From: Microbacterium oleivorans
Lineage (GTDB): Bacteria; Actinomycetota; Actinomycetes; Actinomycetales; Microbacteriaceae
DNA: 64,000 nucleotides
Assembly: GCF_023715745.1 (NCBI RefSeq)
Contig: NZ_JAMBOV010000004.1
Coordinates: 62,001-126,000, forward strand
Reading direction: 5' to 3'
Part shown: positions 33,749-42,173 of the stretch, one piece after another
Numbering within the stretch: the stretch's first letter is position 1
How the letters are laid out: every line of letters begins with the position of its first letter
Notes under the pieces: generated by a model
The model's database searches: none
The model's input: the letters and a program-made list of their open reading frames with translations, nothing else
What the model was told of the DNA's origin: nothing
Program-made: the position numbers and the translations under genes

Positions 33749-35203
33749 ATGACCCGTCCCGCACGCGTCGACGTCCGAGGGTGGGGGTGGCGCCACGCGT
33801 CACGGAACGCCTGGGCCGTGCGCGGGGTCGACCTGACGATCGCGCCGGGGGAGCGCGTGCTCCTCCTCGGCGCGTCCGGTGCCGGCAAGTCCACGCTGCT
33901 CCATGGTCTCGCGGGGGTCCTCGGCGGCGCCGACGAGGGCGAGATGGAGGGGGACATCCTCCTCGACGGAGGCCGCGCCGCAGCGCAGCGCGGCCGAGCC
34001 GGTCTCGTTCTGCAGGATCCGGACTCGCAGGTCATCCTCGCCCGCGTCGGTGACGACGTCGCGTTCGGCTGCGAGAACCTCGGTGTGCCGCGAGAGCAGA
34101 TCTGGCCGCGGGTCGAAGCGGCACTGACGGCGGTCGGTCTCGACATCCCGCGGGACCGCCCGACGAAGGCGCTCTCGGGTGGCCAGAAGCAGCGACTCGC
34201 GCTCGCTGGTGTCGTCGCGATGCAGCCGGGACTGGTGCTGCTCGACGAGCCGACCGCGAACCTCGACCCGGACGGCGTCGCCGAGGTCCGCGACGCGGTC
34301 GCGGCGATGCTGCAGACACATCCCGCGACCCTCGTCGTGGTCGAGCACCGCGTCGACGTCTGGTTGCCGCTCGTGGACCGGGTCATCGTGCTGGGTGGTG
34401 CCGATGCGGCGGGAGTGATCGCCGACGGCACCCCCGAGCAGGTGCTGGGATCGCTCGGCGAAAGCCTTGCGCAGGCGGGCGTGTGGGTGCCGGGGCATCC
34501 GCCCGCCGCGCCCGCCCCGCCCGTCGCCGCACCGGGCGAGACACTGCTGACCGCGCGCGGTCTATCGGTCGAGCGGGTCGCCGGCCACCCCGTCGCGACC
34601 GGCATCGACCTGGACGTGCGGGCGGGCGAGGTCCTCGCGGTGACGGGGCCCAACGGCGCCGGCAAGTCGACGCTCGGGCTCACCCTGGCCGGGCTCCTGC
34701 CCCCGGCGGCGGGCGAGGTCGTGGCGACGAGCGCCCTTGCGGACGGCATCGGACCGCATCCGATCCGCTGGTCGTCCCGCGAGCTCCTCACCCGCATCGG
34801 GACGGTCTTCCAGGATCCCGAGCACCAGTTCCTCGCGCGCACGGTGCGTGACGAACTGGAGATCGGCCCGACCGCGCTCGGGCTCGCCGAGCCGGAGGTG
34901 GCGGCGGTCGTCGACGGCCTCCTGGAGCGGATGCGGCTGACGCGGCTCGCCGGGGCGAACCCCTACACGCTCTCGGGCGGAGAGAAGCGCCGCCTCACGG
35001 TCGCGTCCATGCTGGCGACGGCGCCGCGCGTGCTTGTCCTCGATGAACCGACCTTCGGGCAGGACGCGACGACGTGGTCCAGCCTGATCGCGCTCCTCGC
35101 CGAGCTCCGCGATGCGGGGTCGGCGGTCGTCGTCATCACCCACGATCTCCACGCGGTCGACGCACTCCATGCGCGCGAGGTCTGTCTGGGGGTCGAGCAG
35201 TGA
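33749..35203 (+). CDS. ykoD: ECF transporter double ATPase component
   Basis: 484 residues made of two fused ABC ATPases. The first has Walker A LGASGAGKSTLL, signature LSGGQKQRLAL and Walker B GLVLLDEPTANLD. The second has Walker A GPNGAGKSTLG, signature LSGGEKRRLTV and Walker B RVLVLDEPTFG. Both are complete and probably active. It powers the YkoE/YkoC thiamine-precursor importer. It starts 3 bp after ykoE and overlaps ykoC by 4 bp (GTGA), so the three are one operon. Confidence 0.93.
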   Translation: MTRPARVDVRGWGWRHASRNAWAVRGVDLTIAPGERVLLLGASGAGKSTLLHGLAGVLGGADEGEMEGDILLDGGRAAAQRGRAGLVLQDPDSQVILARVGDDVAFGCENLGVPREQIWPRVEAALTAVGLDIPRDRPTKALSGGQKQRLALAGVVAMQPGLVLLDEPTANLDPDGVAEVRDAVAAMLQTHPATLVVVEHRVDVWLPLVDRVIVLGGADAAGVIADGTPEQVLGSLGESLAQAGVWVPGHPPAAPAPPVAAPGETLLTARGLSVERVAGHPVATGIDLDVRAGEVLAVTGPNGAGKSTLGLTLAGLLPPAAGEVVATSALADGIGPHPIRWSSRELLTRIGTVFQDPEHQFLARTVRDELEIGPTALGLAEPEVAAVVDGLLERMRLTRLAGANPYTLSGGEKRRLTVASMLATAPRVLVLDEPTFGQDATTWSSLIALLAELRDAGSAVVVITHDLHAVDALHAREVCLGVEQ

Positions 35204-35988
35204 CGCTCCTCGACGGGCAGGCCAGGACCGGCGTCGTCGCCCGCATCAATCCGGTCGCGAAGCTGGCGGCGAGCGGTCTCGTCGCGGTCCCGCTGGTGTT
35301 CACCCTCGACTGGGTGTCGGCGGCGGTGGCGCTCCTCCTCGAGTGCCTCTTGATCCCGTTCGCCGGCTTGCGCTGGGGCGAGTTCTGGCGGCGGACCTGG
35401 CCCGTCTGGATCGCAGCGCCGCCGACGGCGGTCACGATCGCCTTGTACGGTGAAGCCGACGGGCGCGTCTACGTCGAATGGCTGCTCATCCGCGTCAGCG
35501 ACGGCTCGCTCGAACTGGCTGCGGCGACGCTCCTCCGCGTGCTCGCCGTCGCGCTGCCCTCGGTCGTCCTGTTCATCACCGTCGACCCGACCGATCTCGC
35601 CGACGGTCTGGCGCAGATCGTCCGGCTGCCGGCGCGGTTCGTCCTCGGCGCGCTCGCCGGCCTGCGGATGATCGGTCTGTTCATCGACGACTGGCGCTCT
35701 CTTGAGCTCGCCCGTCGTGCGCGCGGGGTGGCCGACCGCGGGCGGCTGCGGCGGTTCGCGGGGATGGCCTTCGCGCTGCTCGTGCTGTCGATCCGACGGG
35801 GGTCCAAGCTCGCGACGGCGATGGAGGCCCGGGGGTTCGGAGCCCCCGGTCCTCGAACCTGGGCGCGCACATCGACGTTCGGGGGCCGCGAGTGGGGGCT
35901 GATCGCGACCGGCGCAGGCATCGCCGGAGCGGCGGTCGTCGCCGCTGTCGCGGCGGGCACCTGGAACTTCATCCTCGGCCCGTCCTGA
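35200..35988 (+). CDS. ykoC: ECF transporter transmembrane (T) component
   Basis: 262 residues with about five helices and the EcfT coupling motifs: an Ala-Arg-Gly box (RSLELARRARGVADRG) and a second, SKLATAMEARGFGAPG, which contact the ATPases. The start GTG 35200 overlaps the ykoD stop by 4 bp. It links substrate binding by YkoE to ATP hydrolysis by YkoD. The convergent gap that follows (35989-36096) holds only hairpins. Confidence 0.92.
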   Translation: MTLLDGQARTGVVARINPVAKLAASGLVAVPLVFTLDWVSAAVALLLECLLIPFAGLRWGEFWRRTWPVWIAAPPTAVTIALYGEADGRVYVEWLLIRVSDGSLELAAATLLRVLAVALPSVVLFITVDPTDLADGLAQIVRLPARFVLGALAGLRMIGLFIDDWRSLELARRARGVADRGRLRRFAGMAFALLVLSIRRGSKLATAMEARGFGAPGPRTWARTSTFGGREWGLIATGAGIAGAAVVAAVAAGTWNFILGPS

Positions 35989-36065
35989 TCCGCCCGATGG
36001 CGCGACGTCGGCACGATCGGTGGTGCGGGTGTCGAGTCGCCGCCGTTTCCGGGTGGCTCCCGCAC

Positions 36066-36089
36066 CCCGGGTCGTGCATCCGTCCCGGG
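36066..36089. terminator. Possible terminator hairpin between convergent genes
   Basis: CCCGGG-12 nt-CCCGGG in the gap between ykoC and the GNAT gene. A second longer-range pair, GGTGCGGG (36022) with CCCGCACC (36059), overlaps it. The stems are short, so the call is tentative. Confidence 0.35.
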
Positions 36090-36096
36090 ATGACGC

Positions 36097-36600
36097 TCAG
36101 AACCGGTAGGCGAAGCAGACCGAGCGCGGCATCGTCTCGATGTAGGGCTCGTAGACCGGGATGCGGGTGAACCCGAGCGACTCGTACAGCGCGATGGACT
36201 CCGGCTGGGGAATGCCGGTCTGCAGGATGACCCGACCGGCGCCGCCCGCGCGTGCCCGGTCGAGAGCCGCCGTCATCAACGCCCGAGCCAGTCCGCGACC
36301 CCGCGCCGCCGCGGTGACGACGAGGCGTTTGATCTCCCATTCGGCGCCGAGTCGGCGGAGGATGACGTGCCCCGTGGGGGTGCCGTCCTCGTCCGCGGTG
36401 ATGAGGGTCGCGACGATCTCCTCCGGGTGCATGGCGAGCGCCCGCGAGCGGGCGACCGTGCGCTCGGCCGGTTCGTCGCCGTGGAACCCGTCGTAGCGGG
36501 CGCCGAGGTCGGTGTCCAACTCGTCGCGCAGGGCCGCTGCGCGCGGGTCGTCCCACGCGACCTCGAGGATGCGGGACCCGGTGCTCGTCCGTTCGCTCAC
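36097..36600 (-). CDS. GNAT-family N-acetyltransferase
   Basis: 167 residues with a GNAT core: TLITADEDGTPTGHVILRRLG, the acyl-CoA loop EIKRLVVTAAARGRGLARALMTAALDRA, and ESIALYESLGFTRIPVYEPY at the C-terminus. This form is common for small-molecule or protein acetylases, and the substrate is unknown. GTG 36600 is preceded by TAGGCT with six bases between, and the first three bases of that hexamer are the TAG stop of the YjbR gene upstream. Confidence 0.82.
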   Translation of the reverse strand: MSERTSTGSRILEVAWDDPRAAALRDELDTDLGARYDGFHGDEPAERTVARSRALAMHPEEIVATLITADEDGTPTGHVILRRLGAEWEIKRLVVTAAARGRGLARALMTAALDRARAGGAGRVILQTGIPQPESIALYESLGFTRIPVYEPYIETMPRSVCFAYRF

Positions 36601-36606
36601 CGGACG

Positions 36607-36612
36607 AGCCTA
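36607..36612 (-). promoter_or_regulatory. -10 element of leaderless GNAT gene, sharing the upstream stop codon
   Basis: Minus-strand TAGGCT, six bases before GTG 36600. Its TAG is also the stop codon of the YjbR-like gene (36610-36612). Confidence 0.55.
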
Positions 36613-37014
36613 TGCGTCCGCGGGCCCGTCGAGGCGGCGGACGAGGCGCGCGGGCGCGGTCCGGCGGTACGAGGCGTCGAGCAGCTCGGCGAGTTCGGTC
36701 TCGTCGGTTGCGGCGAGGTCGATTCCCAGCCACCCGGAGGGTCCGAGGTAGGCCGGCGACCAGAACCTCGAGTCCTGGCGCAGGGCCGGCTCGTCGTCTC
36801 GATCCGGCAGGATCATCACCGCCGCGTCGTGGCGCTCGAAGTCGCCGGGACTCCGTCGTACCGAGCCGCCGAAGTACGCGAACACCTTCGTCGTGAAGAA
36901 CGCCGGCCGGCCGTGACTCACCTTCTCGTGCGCCTCGGGCAGTACGAGGGCGTGACGCCGGACGAGCGCGAGCAACGGGTCGTCCACGCGGAACATCAGC
37001 GGGTGCTCGGCCAC
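36610..37014 (-). CDS. MmcQ/YjbR family protein
   Basis: 134 residues with the YjbR fold pattern: LALVRRHALVLPEAHEKVSHGRPAFFTTKVFAYFGG, then MILPDRDDEPALRQDSRFWSPAYLGPSGWLGIDL and a C-terminal LDASYRRTAPARLVRRL. Family members are small proteins with a DNA-binding-like fold whose role is unproven. GTG 37014 has CAGGAT six bases upstream. The gene ends with TAG, one of only a few in the window. Confidence 0.82.
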   Translation of the reverse strand: MAEHPLMFRVDDPLLALVRRHALVLPEAHEKVSHGRPAFFTTKVFAYFGGSVRRSPGDFERHDAAVMILPDRDDEPALRQDSRFWSPAYLGPSGWLGIDLAATDETELAELLDASYRRTAPARLVRRLDGPADA

Positions 37015-37061
37015 CGCTCCATCCTGGCCCTCCTTGGTGCCCGGCTGGTAGCGTCCGCGAC

Positions 37062-37406
37062 ATGACGACGCCCGTCCCTGCGCGCCTGCGGTGGAGTGGT
37101 GCTGGCGCCGTCCTCGCCGTCGCCGTCCTCCAGGTGGTCGCCGTCGTCGTCACCGGGGCGTCGTGGTTTCTGCGAACCGTCTTCGCCGGTGGCGCGTGCG
37201 CACCCGACTGCGACTGGGCGACGGCGGATGCCGCGGGCGTGCTCTTCGTCGCGGCGATCCTCGCGAGCGTCGCCGTCACGGCGGCCGCGGCGGTCCTCGC
37301 GGGGCGGACGGGGCGCGACCTCGCCTGGGTCCCGCTGTTCTCGACCTCTCTGGTGGTCGCGGGCTATCTCGCGGCCGCTGCGCTCTTCGACGGCGCGATG
37401 CGGTGA
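37062..37406 (+). CDS. Hypothetical membrane protein
   Basis: 114 residues with about three hydrophobic helices (GAVLAVAVLQVVAVVVTGASWF, AAGVLFVAAILASVAVTAAAAVLA, LVVAGYLAAAALF). GGACAPDCDW between helices one and two has two cysteines that could form an extracytoplasmic disulfide. I do not recognise the family. TAGCGT lies seven bases before the ATG, so it has its own promoter, divergent from the YjbR gene. It converges with the kinase gene that ends 5 bp later. Confidence 0.65.
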   Translation: MTTPVPARLRWSGAGAVLAVAVLQVVAVVVTGASWFLRTVFAGGACAPDCDWATADAAGVLFVAAILASVAVTAAAAVLAGRTGRDLAWVPLFSTSLVVAGYLAAAALFDGAMR

Positions 37407-37410
37407 TCGG

Positions 37411-38136
37411 TCAGGTCGCGTTCCACAGGCTCCGGTAGTACGCCATCCGCTCCTCATCGGGTTCGACCCCGTAGGCCTCGAGCAGCAGACCGTCCCAGCC
37501 CGGCCCATAGTTCCAGCCCGTGCTCATCGCGGCGACGGCGATGTCTCCCCACCGGTCGCCGAGGCCCAGCTGCCCGAGGTCGACGTGTCCGCTCCAGCGT
37601 CCGTCGTCGCCGATGAGGGTGTTCGGCGCGCAGGCGTCGCCGTGGCAGACGACGAGGTGCTCGATCGGGGGCGGCTCGCGCAGAAGGCCGGGCAGGACCA
37701 CACCTCGCGCGGCGGCATTCGCGATCCGCGACGGTACGGTCCAGTCGAAGGGGCAGGATGCCACGGGCAGGCTTTCGTGCAGGGCCCGCAAGCCCTCGCC
37801 GATCGCCCGCACCGCCGTCTCGGGACGCGCCACCCACTCGGGGTCGACGGCGGAACGTCCCGCGATCGCGCGCGTCACGAGCCACTCCGTCTCGCCGTCG
37901 TCGCCCTGTTCGACCACCGTCGGCACGCGCAGGTAGGGGGCCGCCCAGGCCATCCGCTCCGCCTCATCCGCCATCGAGGTCTCGAGATGGACCGGACCGA
38001 TCTTGATGAACCGGTCGTCGTCGGTGCGGAATGTCCGCCCGCCGAGCGTGTTCTCCCACACCGGCACGAGTGCCGCACCCCGCGCGAGGCGACGCACGAT
38101 CGGGGGGACGGGCGCGTCGGCGAAGGGGATGGACAT
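37411..38136 (-). CDS. Aminoglycoside phosphotransferase (APH)-family kinase
   Basis: 241 residues with an APH(3')-like kinase fold. The ATP-binding lobe has a Lys in RFIKIGPVHLETSM, the catalytic loop is VVCHGDACAPNTLI with HGD and Asn in place, and the metal loop is HVDLGQLGLGDRWGDIA. Real APH enzymes confer aminoglycoside resistance, but many environmental relatives phosphorylate other small molecules, so resistance should not be assumed. ATG 38136 follows GGAGGG. It is divergent from the SDR-crotonase operon. Confidence 0.78.
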   Translation of the reverse strand: MSIPFADAPVPPIVRRLARGAALVPVWENTLGGRTFRTDDDRFIKIGPVHLETSMADEAERMAWAAPYLRVPTVVEQGDDGETEWLVTRAIAGRSAVDPEWVARPETAVRAIGEGLRALHESLPVASCPFDWTVPSRIANAAARGVVLPGLLREPPPIEHLVVCHGDACAPNTLIGDDGRWSGHVDLGQLGLGDRWGDIAVAAMSTGWNYGPGWDGLLLEAYGVEPDEERMAYYRSLWNAT

Positions 38137-38245
38137 CCCTCCATCCTGTCGTCGGCCGCCGCGGACGACTACCCTGGAGGCATCCTGCGGTCGTGGCACC
38201 CAGTCGCGCGTAGAGTGAAACTCGATTCCGTTCGAAGGAGAGCGC

Positions 38246-39007
38246 ATGGACATCGCCGGAGCGTCCGCCCTCGTCACCGGGGGCGCCAGCGGGCTGGGCC
38301 TCGCGACCGCCCGCCGTCTGGCCGCGCAGGGCGCCCATGTCGTCATCGTCGACCTGCCGTCGTCTTCCGGCGCCGACGTCGCGGCGGAGCTCGACGGCAC
38401 CTTCGCACCCGCCGATGTGACGGATGCCGCACAGGTCGAGGCCGCGGCGGCCGCGGCATCCGCCGTCGCACCACTGCGGATCGCGGTCAACTGCGCCGGC
38501 ATCGCGCCACCCGCGAAGGTCCTCTCCCGTGACGGGTCGCCCAACCCGATCGCCGACTTCGAGCGCATCGTCCGGATCAACCTCATCGGCACGTACACCG
38601 TGATCGCCCACGCGGCGGCGGCGATGGCGGCGACCGAGCCCACGGCGTCCGGGGATCGGGGTGTCATCGTCAACACGGCCTCGGTCGCCGCGTTCGACGG
38701 TCAGATCGGTCAGCCCGCGTACTCCGCGAGCAAGGGCGGCGTGCACGCCATGACGCTGCCGATCGCCCGCGAACTGGCGCGGTCGGCGATCCGCGTCTGC
38801 ACGATCGCCCCCGGCATCATGGAGACCCCCATGCTCGCGGGGCTCCCCGAGGCGGCGCAGGAGTCGCTCGGCCAACAGGTGCCCTACCCCGCGCGGCTCG
38901 GCAAACCTGACGAGTACGCCGCCCTCGTGCAGCACATCGTCGAGAACGGCTACCTCAACGGTGAGACGATCCGCCTCGACGGCTCGATCCGCATGGCCCC
39001 GAAGTGA
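38246..39007 (+). CDS. SDR, 3-hydroxyacyl-CoA dehydrogenase type-2-like
   Basis: 253 residues: TGGASGLG cofactor motif, [11 protein letters not shown], catalytic [21 protein letters not shown], and [39 protein letters not shown], a C-terminal pattern close to the HSD17B10 group that oxidises 3-hydroxyacyl-CoA and 2-methyl-3-hydroxybutyryl-CoA with NAD. It heads a three-gene operon with a crotonase and another SDR. RBS GGAGAG precedes ATG 38246. Confidence 0.87.
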   Translation: MDIAGASALVTGGASGLGLATARRLAAQGAHVVIVDLPSSSGADVAAELDGTFAPADVTDAAQVEAAAAAASAVAPLRIAVNCAGIAPPAKVLSRDGSPNPIADFERIVRINLIGTYTVIAHAAAAMAATEPTASGDRGVIVNTASVAAFDGQIGQPAYSASKGGVHAMTLPIARELARSAIRVCTIAPGIMETPMLAGLPEAAQESLGQQVPYPARLGKPDEYAALVQHIVENGYLNGETIRLDGSIRMAPK

Positions 39008-39017
39008 GTGGAGACCG

Positions 39018-39788
39018 ATGAGCGACACGATCCTGCTGCGCCGCGAGGGCGCGCTCGCGCGGCTGACCTTCAACCGCCCGGCGTCCCTCAACGCCATGGA
39101 CTTCGAGATGGGCACGCGCTGGCGCGACCTCGCGCACGAGGTGACGAGCGACCCCACGGTCGGGGCGATCGTGCTGGATGCCGCGGGCCCGGCGTTCTGC
39201 GCCGGCGGCGATGTCGTGCAGATGGCGACCTCCGGAGGTGACGGCGGGGCCATCACCGAGATGGCCGGGGTGATCCACGACGGCATCCGCACGTTCGTGG
39301 AGTCGTCCATCCCGATGGTCGCGGCGGTGCAGGGTGCGGTCGCCGGCGGCGGGCTGGGACTGATGCTGACGGCGGACCACATCGTCGCCTCGCCGCGCGC
39401 CGTGTTCGTCAGCAAATACGCCAACATCGGTCTGACACCCGACCTCGGCGTCTCGACGCTGCTGCCCGCCGCGATCGGGGAGCGGCGGGCGCTGCAGCTG
39501 CTGCTGACCGACACGACGATCGACGCGCCCACCGCACTCGAGTGGGGGCTCGTCGCCGAGGTCGTCGAGCAGCCCGGTGACCGTGCAGAGCAGGTCGCCC
39601 GGGCCTGGCTCGACGGCGCGACCGGCGCGTTCGGAGAGGCCAAGCGCCTCGTCCGCACCGGTGCCGGCCGCTCGTTCGCCGAGAACCTCGACGACGAGGC
39701 GCGCACGATCGGCGCCGCCTTCGACACCGACGACTCGAGGACCCGCGTCGCCGCCTTCGCTGCGGCATCCCGGTCCCGTCGATCCTGA
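39018..39788 (+). CDS. Enoyl-CoA hydratase/isomerase family protein
   Basis: 256 residues, crotonase fold. Oxyanion blocks are AFCAGGDVVQMA and AVQGAVAGGGLGLMLTADHIVA, followed by FVSKYANIGLTPDLGVSTLLP. The acidic residues of a true hydratase are not both evident in the usual places (GLTPDLG has Asp), so an isomerase or other crotonase activity is possible. It lies 10 bp after the SDR gene and 16 bp before the next SDR. Confidence 0.85.
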   Translation: MSDTILLRREGALARLTFNRPASLNAMDFEMGTRWRDLAHEVTSDPTVGAIVLDAAGPAFCAGGDVVQMATSGGDGGAITEMAGVIHDGIRTFVESSIPMVAAVQGAVAGGGLGLMLTADHIVASPRAVFVSKYANIGLTPDLGVSTLLPAAIGERRALQLLLTDTTIDAPTALEWGLVAEVVEQPGDRAEQVARAWLDGATGAFGEAKRLVRTGAGRSFAENLDDEARTIGAAFDTDDSRTRVAAFAAASRSRRS

Positions 39789-39804
39789 TCCTCCTGGAGA
39801 ACCC

Positions 39805-40635
39805 ATGACCCTCGCCGGCAAGACCATTCTCATGTCGGGCGGCAGCCGCGGCATCGGCCTCGCGATCGCCCTGCGCGCCGCCCGCGACGGCGCGAACATC
39901 GCGCTGCTCGCGAAGACCGACACCCCGCATCCCAAGCTCGAAGGGACGGTGCACTCGGCGGCCGACGAGATTCGCGCGGCCGGGGGCCAGGCGTTGCCGA
40001 TCGTGGGCGACGTCCGCGACGACGGTGACATCACCGAGGCCGTCATGAAGACGCAGGGCGAGTTCGGCGGCATCGACATCGTCGTCAACAACGCGTCGGT
40101 CATCGACCTGTCGGGTTCGCTCGAGCTCGCGGCGAAGAAGTACGACCTCATGCAGGACGTCAATGTGCGCGGCACCTTCATGCTGTCGCGGGCAGCGCTG
40201 CCGATCCTGAAGGACGCCGAGAACCCCCACATCCTCTCCCTGTCGCCCCCGCTCAACATCTCGCCGAAGTGGCTCGGCGCGCACACCGGCTACACCCTCG
40301 CGAAGTACGGCATGACGATGGCGACGCTCGGGCTTGCCGCGGAGTTCGCGAAGGACGGCGTCGCCGCCAACACGCTCTGGCCGCAGACGACGATCGCCAC
40401 GGCGGCGGTGCAGTTCGCCCTCGGCGGCGACCGCATGATGAAGGTCAGCCGCACGCCGGAGATCTACGCCGACGCCGCCTACGAGGTGCTCTGCCGGCCG
40501 TCGCGCGAGGTCACCGGGCAGACGCTCATCGTCGAAGACGTGCTGCGCGATGCCGGCGTCACCGACTTCTCGCGCTATGCCGCGACGCCCGGCACCCCCG
40601 ACAGCGAGCTGTTCCCCGACATCTTCCTCGACTGA
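39805..40635 (+). CDS. SDR, hydroxysteroid dehydrogenase-like 2 (HSDL2) type
   Basis: 276 residues. SGGSRGIG cofactor motif, LLAKTDTPHPKLEGTVHSAADEIRAAGG (the insertion typical of HSDL2-like SDRs), NNASVIDL, and YTLAKYGMTMATLGLA with the YxxxK pair. The catalytic Ser region reads LSLSPPLNISPKW. The natural substrate of the group is unknown, probably a fatty-acyl compound, which fits the crotonase and 3-hydroxyacyl-CoA dehydrogenase in the same operon. It has RBS GGAGA. Confidence 0.87.
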   Translation: MTLAGKTILMSGGSRGIGLAIALRAARDGANIALLAKTDTPHPKLEGTVHSAADEIRAAGGQALPIVGDVRDDGDITEAVMKTQGEFGGIDIVVNNASVIDLSGSLELAAKKYDLMQDVNVRGTFMLSRAALPILKDAENPHILSLSPPLNISPKWLGAHTGYTLAKYGMTMATLGLAAEFAKDGVAANTLWPQTTIATAAVQFALGGDRMMKVSRTPEIYADAAYEVLCRPSREVTGQTLIVEDVLRDAGVTDFSRYAATPGTPDSELFPDIFLD

Positions 40636-40647
40636 CCCGCTCGCGGA

Positions 40648-40720
40648 GGCAATGGATCCGGGCCGACACGCCGCCGAGCACGAGCGGATGCCGGGGTGTC
40701 GCGCACGATCCATTGCATCC
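40648..40720. repeat. REP-like palindromic repeat, copy D
   Basis: Diverged copy with exact outer arms GCAATGGATC (40649-40658) and GATCCATTGC (40707-40716), and central GAGCGGATGCCGGGGTGTC. It is in the 120-bp gap between convergent genes (HSDL2-like SDR and HAD hydrolase), as copy C is. Confidence 0.7.
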
Positions 40721-40755
40721 GCGCACGCGGCCCCGCGCACGCAGCGCGGCGCGCG

Positions 40756-41604
40756 TCAGACGAGCCCGAGCTTCACGAAGGCGTTCCACACGCCGTCGTC
40801 GAGGACGTCGGTCGTGACGTTGCCCGCCCGCTCCTTCAGAGCCGGGTCGGCGTTGCCCATGGCGACGGGGGAGCCGACGACGTCGAACATCTCGGCATCG
40901 TTCCAGCTGTCGCCGATGCCGATCGCGTCGGCGGCATCCAGCCCGAGGATGTCGAGCACCCGGAGGATCGCTGATCCCTTCGTCGTCCCGCGCAGGCCGA
41001 TCTCGCCGTTGGAGCCGCCAGGGAGGGGGATGCTGCCGGGGATGACGTGGAACCGCTCGCCGAGGTCGGCCTGGGCCTTGTCGACGCTGTCGGAGCGCTT
41101 GCTGATGAAGGTCGTCTTCGCGATCGCGTCCAGGTCCGCCTCGTGCACAGGACGGTAGGTGACGATGGGCTTCGGCTCGACGACGTCGGTCTGCCCGAGG
41201 CGGCGGGCGTCCTCGAGGTGGCGCTTGCGGCGCTCGGCGAAGTACTCGTCGAGCATGGCGCCCACACCCTCGCTCGCGTAGACCGCCTCGTCGGACTGCA
41301 GGAAGTAGTCGATGTCCTCCGCCTCGAAGTAAGAGATGAGCCGGTCGGTGTCCTCGCGCGGCATCGGGTCGGCGAAGAGTCGCTCGTCGCCGCGGACGGC
41401 GTAGGCGCCGCCGTTCGTGATCGCGCCGTCGTAGCCGATCTCGCGGACCTTGGGGTGGATGTCGCCTGCCGCGCGGCCCGTGCAGAGGTAGACGAGGTGG
41501 CCGTTCTCGCGCGCCGTCCGGATGGCGGTGATCGTCGAGTCGGCGATGGCCGTCCCGTGCTCGAGGATGGTTCCGTCCACGTCCAGGAAAGCGATGCGCG
41601 TCAT
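40756..41604 (-). CDS. HAD-superfamily hydrolase, Cof type
   Basis: 282 residues. HAD motif I is FLDVDGTI (residues 6-13), motif II-like VYLCTGR, then a large C2 cap (about 85-195) and motifs III/IV in GTTKGSAILRVLDILG and IGIGDSWNDAEMFDVVGSPVAMGNA. Cof-type members dephosphorylate sugar phosphates, flavin or other small phosphates, and the substrate is unknown. GAGAAT lies six bases before ATG 41604. Confidence 0.88.
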   Translation of the reverse strand: MTRIAFLDVDGTILEHGTAIADSTITAIRTARENGHLVYLCTGRAAGDIHPKVREIGYDGAITNGGAYAVRGDERLFADPMPREDTDRLISYFEAEDIDYFLQSDEAVYASEGVGAMLDEYFAERRKRHLEDARRLGQTDVVEPKPIVTYRPVHEADLDAIAKTTFISKRSDSVDKAQADLGERFHVIPGSIPLPGGSNGEIGLRGTTKGSAILRVLDILGLDAADAIGIGDSWNDAEMFDVVGSPVAMGNADPALKERAGNVTTDVLDDGVWNAFVKLGLV

Positions 41605-41650
41605 GCGTCCATTCTCCCGGATGCGGACGGACGCGCGCTCCGGGGGAGGG

Positions 41651-42118
41651 TCAGAGCCGCTTGCGCAGGAAGACCTGCTCGGTGCCGTCGTCCCCCGGGA
41701 CCCGCTCGCTCTCCTCGTACCCCTCGCGCTCGTACAGGCGCAGGTTCGCCTCGCTGAGAGAGCCGGTGAACAGCTCCGCCGTCGTGGCGCCGGCCTCGCG
41801 GCCGCGCTCCTCGACCGCCGACAGCAGTGCCGTGCCGAGACCCGAGCCCTGCTGGTCGGGGGCGATCGCGATGCGGCCGATGAGCAGCAGGTCGCCGTCT
41901 ACACGGGCGCGCACGCAGCCGACCATGCGCTCGCCGTCGAGGGCGACGCATCCGAGGTTCTCCTCGAGCTCGCCGCGCACCTCGTCCAGGGTCTGCGTGA
42001 GCGGCGGCATGTCGACGGCGTCGTAGATGAGCGCCTCCTGCACGAAGGCCGCTCGCTGCAGGGTGAGCACCTCGCCCGCGTCGTCGACGGAGATGGGGCG
42101 GATGCGGGCGGTGCTCAT
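41651..42118 (-). CDS. GNAT-family N-acetyltransferase
   Basis: 155 residues. GNAT fold with GCVRARVDGDLLLIGRIAIAPDQQGSGLGTALLSAVEERG (beta-4 and acyl-CoA loop, Q/RxxGxG/A) and the C-terminal NLRLYEREGYEESER. Substrate unknown. It is divergent from mmuM and both genes have leaderless TANNNT promoters only 31 bp apart. Confidence 0.85.
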   Translation of the reverse strand: MSTARIRPISVDDAGEVLTLQRAAFVQEALIYDAVDMPPLTQTLDEVRGELEENLGCVALDGERMVGCVRARVDGDLLLIGRIAIAPDQQGSGLGTALLSAVEERGREAGATTAELFTGSLSEANLRLYEREGYEESERVPGDDGTEQVFLRKRL

Positions 42119-42124
42119 TCGTTC

Positions 42125-42130
42125 AGCGTA
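42125..42130 (-). promoter_or_regulatory. -10 element of leaderless GNAT gene
   Basis: Minus-strand TACGCT, then GAACGA, then ATG 42118. Confidence 0.55.
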
Positions 42131-42161
42131 ATCCGCGCGCGGGTGGCGGCGGCCGCCCGCC

Positions 42162-42167
42162 TAGAGT
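42162..42167 (+). promoter_or_regulatory. -10 element of leaderless homocysteine methyltransferase gene
   Basis: TAGAGT, then GACCGC, then ATG 42174. Confidence 0.55.
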
Positions 42168-42173
42168 GACCGC

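Noticed and set aside
37411-38136. Aminoglycoside resistance gene
   Set aside because: APH-fold kinases have many non-resistance members, and the sequence does not show which substrate it has.
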